Shown here: piece after piece, positions 57,883-64,000 of the stretch
Numbering within the stretch: the stretch's first letter is position 1
Layout of the letters: each line of letters opens with the position of its first letter
Source: Coleophoma eucalyptorum
Lineage: Eukaryota > Ascomycota > Leotiomycetes > Helotiales > Dermateaceae
Length of the DNA stretch: 64,000 nt
Reading direction: 5' to 3'
NCBI GenBank assembly: GCA_026120035.1
Contig: JALRME010000062.1
Coordinates: forward strand, 50,334 to 114,333
Made by a program: the position numbers and the translations under genes
Notes under the pieces: generated by a model
Seen by the model: the letters and a program-made list of their open reading frames with translations, nothing else
The model's database searches: none
Told to the model about the DNA's origin: nothing

Positions 57883-60233
57883 TTAGTCAGTCCCGGCATC
57901 CCTGATACCTTTGGCTGCCCCCTGAAAAAATGACTCCGTTCTCAAAAGCACAGGGCGAAGGAGGCCAATAGTTCTCCAATCAGCTTGGTCAGCCATGAAC
58001 CTCATGTCTGCGTGAAATTTCTGAAGAATATCGTAAGCTTCCTTGACCTGCTTTTCTGTTGAGGCACAAAAGAACAGATAAATAAGAAAGTTCCCTGAGT
58101 GAATGAGATTCGTGCGACAATCTGTTGAGGAATCAGCATATCTACTGACTGAAATTAAGGTCTTTTCTTACGTCGAGACCAGAAGACACGGATATCTGTG
58201 CTCCGTAACTTGGAAATGAAGGCAATAAACCTATACCCTTCGGACAGCGCCTCAGAGAAGTTCTCACACAACCTGGATCCTGGATTAGCTTTGGAGGCAG
58301 ATGTTGCAGGAGACATAAGGGCTCGGAGAGTAAGATGCTTTAATGCGAAGTAGTGTATTGCGAGGTGTAAGTGCCCTGAATATGTGTAAGCCACTACTCG
58401 ACAATATATAAGGGAAAATACCATTTCTTGGCAGACTTTGAGAAGAAATTCCCTCAAGAGTAAGACAATCCAGTACAATTGCCATTCGCTCCTCTATTTG
58501 AGTTTTCAGATCGAGGATTATAATACGTTGCTCTTGGTCTGTCTTGCAGATGATACGAGAATAAGCTTCGAGAGTGCTGGAACTATTCAGTATCGCGGAT
58601 TGAACAACTGTGTTTCAATGATTAACTTACAAGGAGGTGCTGAGAACACCATCAAGCAGTTTCGACATGTGGACCATTTCAAGAAATTGAGCTCCATCTT
58701 CTTTATTACAGGTACGATCCTCCTCACCAAGTAGAGACCAGCCCGGAAGTCCAATAACATCTTCGTCCTCATTAATGTCCTCCAAACTCAGTTCTGGTGT
58801 ATCAAATGAGTTCAGAGATATATGTGGCGGATTACCATGACAGATCGACGTCCATTTATCTGTAAGGTAAGTTGCCCACCACAACTTTTTTCGTAACCTC
58901 TTTTCCCATGGTGCTAATTTCCACATTGAGGGGTCTTGATGGAGGCCGAGGCTCTGAGCACATGCGGTAGCTTGACATGCATATGTCCAAAGACGGGGAC
59001 TTTCCGTGGTACCCGTAACATCAGGCTGTTCATGGATGACAAGCAAGCATGCTTGAAGGGTGGAGAGTTTGGGAGAGTCGAGCTCACGATTCAGAGCAGC
59101 ATGTGCATACTCAAATAATTCTGGCTGAGTTATCCTTGGAATGCCTTTCAAAGTTTGGTCTTGATCCCAAAAAGCACAACCAAGGCCGTAAATGGCCCCT
59201 CGCAAAGAAGCTGGAAGACTGAGCTTGTCATTAACATAGGTCCGCAGGATTCGTGCTTTGGACAATATTGGAAGTATAGGGTGTACAAAATGAAAATATA
59301 ATCGTAAAAGTGCATCCCCAAAGCCGCGGACATGTTGCTCAATTGCATCGGACGCAAGTCGTTTGGCTTTTTGATCTCGCTCAGGAAATGTGTCATGCAA
59401 GATCGAGAAATGTACGGGTGCCATTGGTGGTGCCGTGGATCCAGAAAAGACTTTGCGAATATTAAAGTCGACAAAGCTACTCTCATTCAGTACATTGTAC
59501 CTAATTGATGCCAGTAGGTCAGTATCTTGCTCTCCAGATAGTCCGATGAAGTGTGCCGTGAGGCCATCCCCATCTTCGAGACTATTCTCTGCATAATTTG
59601 AAATAACACTAGCATTGGCGGATTGAGGGCTTGGGTAGTAAAACCGTTGGGGCGATGTGAAAGAAGCGATGGGGGAGAGTTTGTCAGGTAAGGCTGGTTT
59701 GTCAACTTCGGGGAGACTCTTTGAGCTGGAAGTCTTAGCCGGTGCGAGAAAGGAACTTGGATTGAAGGTGTTCGAGTGAATGTACGAAGCAGGTAAATCT
59801 GGAGTTCGGGATGGAAAGTCTGAGGTAATTGAGGCTGAATTGGAAGCCTCAGCGTGTTTTTCACGCTCTGGTAGTGGTACAGATACAGGTAATGGTCCAG
59901 GTGGTGGTTCAGGCAGACTTGCAGTAGCTATGGCCGGCGAAGTGGTCGATGGCAACTTTACCGGCTGAACTCGACGAGCTGGCTCAGTGGCAAAAGTGCA
60001 CTCTAGACCCCGAGTCTTGCAGAGGCGACCTTATAGAAGTTAATGAAGAAACCAGCTTATCGGCTGCATTACCAACATGGAGGTGTGGTTGTGATAACAC
60101 AGGCAGACTTGCGCCCACGACACAAGTCGCACGGCCGGTCTTTTCGACTTCGCGACCGACGTGCGCTGCCAAAGCGGGTCTCGATTTTAATTCGGCGTCG
60201 GGGTATGTCGTTGGGTCCTGACACATCTGACAT
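57883..60233 (-). CDS. Zn2Cys6 fungal transcription factor of the 51-63 kb cluster
   Basis: Exons 60233-60077, 60029-58631, 58582-58422, 58375-58172 and 58121-57883 give 719 residues. The first intron splits the codon of the fourth Cys of the cluster (C35, C38, C45, C53, C56, C63; RPCDLCRGRKSAC...CRLCKTRGLEC). Its donor is the unusual GTTGGT, but it is the only join giving a perfect Zn2Cys6 finger. A Pro/Ser-rich linker and the middle homology domain (FHFVHPILPILSKARIL, RLRKKLWWATYLTDKWTSI) follow. The last exon, ending AAKGIRDAGTD, has no ATG and is easily missed. It ends 83 bases from the oxygenase gene's stop, so it is a likely local regulator (inference). Layout and length match the regulator at 27.2-29.5 kb. 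Confidence 0.87.
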
Positions 60234-60901
60234 CGCGGTAGTGATGGTGATGATGATGATGGTGTTTGGATGATCGTTCGTGACCTTATCGTGACATGGT
60301 GGAGTTGGCCGATCTGCCCACAGGCCTGCCCCGGTTCCAACTTGCGGAGGGGATTCCCGCACGGCAATCGTTACTTCGGATCCATCGGACCTTCTACGCG
60401 TGATCTGGTAGATATTTACCTTATCAGCTTCTTCGGTCGAGGTGTGATGGATGGTGGAGAAGGGGGATAGAGAGTATTGTGGGCGATATTGTTTCTCTCT
60501 AAGAATATCTGCAACAGTATTTACACCATACCTCGGGAAACTTGAGATGCAATTACTTTTCCCATGCCGTCCACAACTGTAATTGGAGGGGGTAAAGCTA
60601 GCATTGTGAGCGATCTCTTGCTTTAATGCTAGGTTGTTACAAGAGTATCTGGACCTCACTCTCGAGCTTCTTACGAGAAAGCACCCTCAGTAAGCATTTT
60701 AATTTCTCATAGATAACTACAAGCCCTGAGCATTATGGTAGGTGAGTTCTTTCTCCAAAATGCCTGATATATCAGCTCTTTTTCATTCGCTATGTGGGAC
60801 TTTCGATATTTGGACCATATGCAAATAGGCTCAGCAGTACTCACACTTTGAAACTCTTGATGGCCTCACTTTTTGGCGAATTGTGTGGTCACTGTCTGAC
60901 T
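60234..60901. other. Promoter of the cluster regulator and 3' flank of the P450 gene
   Basis: 668 bases. The regulator's frame remains open upstream to about 60659, but the ATG at 60233 is the natural start; an ATCATC microsatellite (about 60240-60270) lies just before it. Confidence 0.5.
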
Positions 60902-62641
60902 CTATACCGAAGCCACAGGCATGACTTTGACGCGGACTCCCTTGGAGTCTAACTTTGGAGATGGCAAGAAAAAATCATGTGCGAGCTCAATGTCAGAGAA
61001 GTCAGTTTGATATAGCTCGAATTGAAACCGGCGAAACACGGTCGCAAGTGCCAAATAAAGCTCAGCGTAAGCCAAACTTGACATTGTTAGCATCTGAGTT
61101 GGGTATCTTGGGGGCTGTATATAACTTACTTGATCCCAAGGCATGACCTTGATCCTTTGCCAAATGCAACAAAGTACCTGCTCAGAGGTGCACCTTCGCT
61201 AGTCTGGGGGCTATCAAGCCATCGCTCAGGAATGAAGGAGCGTGACTCTGAATAGATGTTCTCATCATTATGAACATCAATAATAGTCATTGACACTGGC
61301 GTTCCAGGAGGAATTGTCCAGTCCTTGTACCGCATCTCCTTATCTGGAGAGACCCGCGGATTCCGAGCGGATACTCCGTATGAAAGGCGTATGCCTTCCT
61401 GAATACAAGCAGTGAGATACGGAAGCTTCTCCAAATTGCGAGAATCAAGAATTTTAGAAGGATTAGGCATAGCTTCCTCTAATTCAGCACGAAGCTTCGC
61501 AAGGGCGTTGGAATTGTTGAGAAGGTGAAAAGAGGTTGTTGTCAGTGCCCAAGAAGTAGTTTCTAAGCCAGCCCCAATGAACAACTGAGCTTCGTCACCG
61601 AGTCTATCAATAGACTTCTCTTGTGGTGGAAGATTGCTTTCAAGCAATTCATGGAAGATGGTTGGGTGCTTCGGTTCAACCTTGGATTCTTTGTTCATAA
61701 TGCTAGCAATCTTGATGCGCAGATCCTGTCCTATTGTTAGTAATATTCTTGATAAAGTCTAAGTATCTCACCTTTTGCAATTTCAAAATCATGTGCAAGT
61801 CTGGAGTCATTGCCTCCACCATCGAATTGGGCAATGCATTCATGATCTGTGACCTCGTTCTAGCAGACTTCATGAGAGAGTTGGGGAGGATTGTCTCACC
61901 GGGTGCATCATCGGAAACTGAAGGGCCAGATGCCCAAAGGCGCTGACTGCCATGAACGCAGCATGGAAGTTGTCTTTGAACCCTGGTGACTCTAGATGGT
62001 TATAGCAGAACCCAAAGCAATAGTCGGTGATGACATCGCCTGCGTAGGCACTAAATGCATCACTCAAAACAAGTACCCCGTCGGAAGAGTTCATGGAATC
62101 TGCGATGCCATTGCACATGATCTCAACTTTCTCCAGTATGATGGGCTCGAACTTGTCTATGCTCCGCTTAGAGAACATAGGATTAAGTGGTGCCCGACGA
62201 AGAGCGTGTAGATCGCTATTGGTCGTTGTGAACGTCATGGTATTCGCGCCGAATCTCCCTGCCATCCATTCATACTTGTCATATCGAGATGATCGTGAAT
62301 AAAGCTCATCCCAGTAACTACTATCCTCGACATGAAGCTCAAATGGAGTGATGCGGACAATGGGGCCTGGAACAAGATAAGAACGGGCTGTCACATGATG
62401 GAGAGGATATAATACCATATTGTTCATGCATCTTTTGAATTTGGAAAGTAAATTGTCCTTGCTTAACAACATCGTAATAGAATTCATACCATTTAGTCAA
62501 TGCTGCTAATTTTGGCCCCGGAAATTTTGCCAGAGGACTGTAATAAAGACGGTAAATTGTGATGCTAACGACTCGCAAAATCCCAATCACAACGACCGCT
62601 GTCACGAGTGCAGTCGATGGCTTGGTCAGATACGATGTCAT
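60902..62641 (-). CDS. Cytochrome P450 monooxygenase
   Basis: Exons 62641-62416, 62366-61900, 61846-61772, 61725-61130 and 61076-60902 give 512 residues, normal for a microsomal P450. The N-terminal membrane anchor ([20 protein letters not shown]) is followed by the Pro-rich hinge [12 protein letters not shown]. The I-helix motif is GAGLETTSW, the K-helix EGIR, and the haem loop [10 protein letters not shown] with C451 as the likely iron ligand. The pattern recalls trichodiene-oxygenase-like and similar fungal P450s of secondary metabolism, though I cannot place the subfamily. The third exon is 75 nt. The fourth intron rebuilds GINLAYAEL. It is next to the cluster regulator and on the same strand. 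Confidence 0.92.
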
Positions 62642-63445
62642 TATGAATGGCTTGATTCAATTGGGTTGAGAATATTCAGAATCCTTTCTTTCTATATGGC
62701 CGACTGCGAAAGTACAATGGTGTAGAGATATCGGGCGAGCGATCCACGGGAACGACTCTGTTGTCAATCATGTGTGGAGTAAGACGTACAGCAAGCTAAG
62801 AATTCTTTTTTGGACGAAATGCCGAAGCAAGGTGTCCGGAAGCTGTGTGGTTTCCCCCGTGCAGCCTGCCAACCCAAATCGAGGTTGTTACGCGATGACA
62901 TTTACACCGTTATATGCATGGGTCTGCTTTCCAATCTTGTGGTAATGGAGGCACCTTCCTGAAGCGACGTGAAGTGCGTCGATTCAAAATGTCAATTATC
63001 ATTGGTCGTTTCGAATCGACAGGGGAAATAGTTGGTATATATAAAACCATTATCGAAATACCCAGTACTTGTTGACCGAGTGTATGAACTGGGCTATTTC
63101 GTTAGATTCTCGATAGAGAAAGATAAAGAGCACGACTCTACAACACGCTTTGATGCCATGCTTTCCACCAAGGGAAGCATATTTTCCTGAATAATGAAAT
63201 GCAGCCAAGCTGTATAAACTTACTTCACCACGTGTTCCCACTGACACTAGGAGGTTGACTTCGCTGTGATACTCTTAGCCTAGTCCGCAACATTCTTTGG
63301 ATCTGGGTACGGGGCAAGGGATTTTGATCATTGTCTTTGCAGACAAGTATATTTGCATAACAGTCATTACAAATAATCTAAGACCTATCTTGTTAGTTGG
63401 GATTCTCACCAACTGCAAGTTCCTTGTTGAAGAAATGGAGCTACG

Positions 63446-63458
63446 GGGGGGGGGGGGG
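63446..63458. repeat. G13 homopolymer
   Basis: Thirteen consecutive G, the longest of four runs of at least 11 in the window, all on the plus strand. Confidence 0.9.
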
Positions 63459-63589
63459 TGTATTAGGCCAAACTGACCTTTGGCGGATGACTAGAAATAC
63501 AAAGTACCAAGCTTGGATCGGTTCTGATAAGGACGTAAATTTGATGAAAGCACCATTCGTAGCAAATGGTAGGAAATTGCCATGAAAAC

Positions 63590-63720
63590 CAACTGCAAGG
63601 ATGTAGAGCGAGCCAGCATCACGAGCAGCGTGAAGCAGAGGTTTATCAATGGCAGCTCTAATTCTGTGCGAGAAGAAATCTACAAATTTGCCGGCTGCTT
63701 CGTGTAGTAGCTAAGATATG
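63590..63720 (-). pseudogene. Possible coding fragment, unrecognised
   Basis: Read on the minus strand, this stretch gives FVDFFSHRIRAAIDKPLLHA and RDAGSLYILAVGFHGNFL without a stop, which looks like protein. The frame runs into the G13 tract, and I found no start or matching exons. It may be a relic or an exon of a gene I could not assemble. Confidence 0.2.
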
Positions 63721-64000
63721 GATAAGATCATAGTTATTGTAAGATGAATTTCAATGGTTACTGTGGTCGAATTATCTACGAGCTAACAATATTATCTACC
63801 GTGCTTTCTTGATGACCAATGAGAACGAATTTTGAAATAGAGTGATATAAGCCGTGCGGATTGTCTGGTTATAATATCAAAGGTTAGAGATGCACTGATA
63901 CTGTCGGATTGCAATGATATATACTTAGCACGTGACCCAATCACGTGGTAGCATTCATTGATGGGATATAACCCTATTTACGATAGACATACATAGAGAA

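Larger units (their letters stand above)
62642..64000. other. AT-rich region at the window end
   Basis: Promoter of the P450 gene, then about 1.2 kb without a supported gene. It contains a G13 run (63446-63458) and two CACGTG sites (63930-63935 and 63942-63947). A possible coding fragment is listed separately. Confidence 0.45.

Noticed and set aside
1..64000. tRNA, rRNA, CRISPR arrays and attachment sites
   Set aside because: I looked for tRNA B-box-like GGTTCRANNCC sequences, regular spacer arrays and long terminal repeats by eye and found none; a covariance-model scan would be decisive.

Overview
The window is nuclear DNA of a filamentous ascomycete (Pezizomycotina). The evidence is small introns of about 46-66 nt with GT...CTAAC/CTGAC...AG signals, Zn2Cys6 regulators, Clr5, GH43 and GH64 proteins, a DUF3659/LEA protein and a peroxisomal amine oxidase. 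A leotiomycete is my best guess, but only an inference. I see no tRNA, rRNA, CRISPR array or intact transposon. I assembled exon structures by hand from reading frames and splice signals.

Layout. 1-19 kb is mostly housekeeping genes: a vacuolar Ca2+/H+ exchanger, cysteine dioxygenase, a GH64-type beta-1,3-glucanase, a Clr5-domain regulator with a long Ala-Gln tract, mitochondrial D-lactate dehydrogenase, a secreted Ser/Thr-rich protein and a metallo-beta-lactamase-like protein. 19-30 kb is an island of three Zn2Cys6 regulators around one intracellular GH43 glycosidase, whose promoter carries AraR-, CreA- and XlnR-like motifs. 30-34 kb holds a divergent pair of membrane-protein genes (a fungal integral membrane family and a UPF0658-like Golgi protein). 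34-46 kb is gene-poor with simple repeats and G runs; it holds two small genes sharing a C-terminal KGDVTI motif, one small conserved-looking gene and some ORF fragments. 46-50 kb is a 1378-residue LEA/DUF3659 repeat protein. 51.6-62.6 kb looks like a metabolic cluster: a peroxisomal RidA-amine oxidase fusion (C-terminal SKL), an NCS1 nucleobase permease, a divergently transcribed 2-oxoglutarate/Fe(II) oxygenase of thymine-7-hydroxylase type, a Zn2Cys6 regulator and a cytochrome P450. The permease/oxygenase promoter contains several GATA motifs.

The observations I rate highest are these. (1) The gene at 41.4-41.9 kb has a tandem copy of its last 16 codons placed so that the first copy can be a 66-nt intron; splicing and retention give almost the same C-terminus, and 11 of the 12 codon differences are synonymous. 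(2) The exchanger gene appears to need a 3-nt microexon. (3) RidA is fused to an amine oxidase with a PTS1 signal inside a candidate nucleobase/amine cluster. (4) One glycosidase gene is surrounded by three regulators and carries overlapping activator and repressor motifs.
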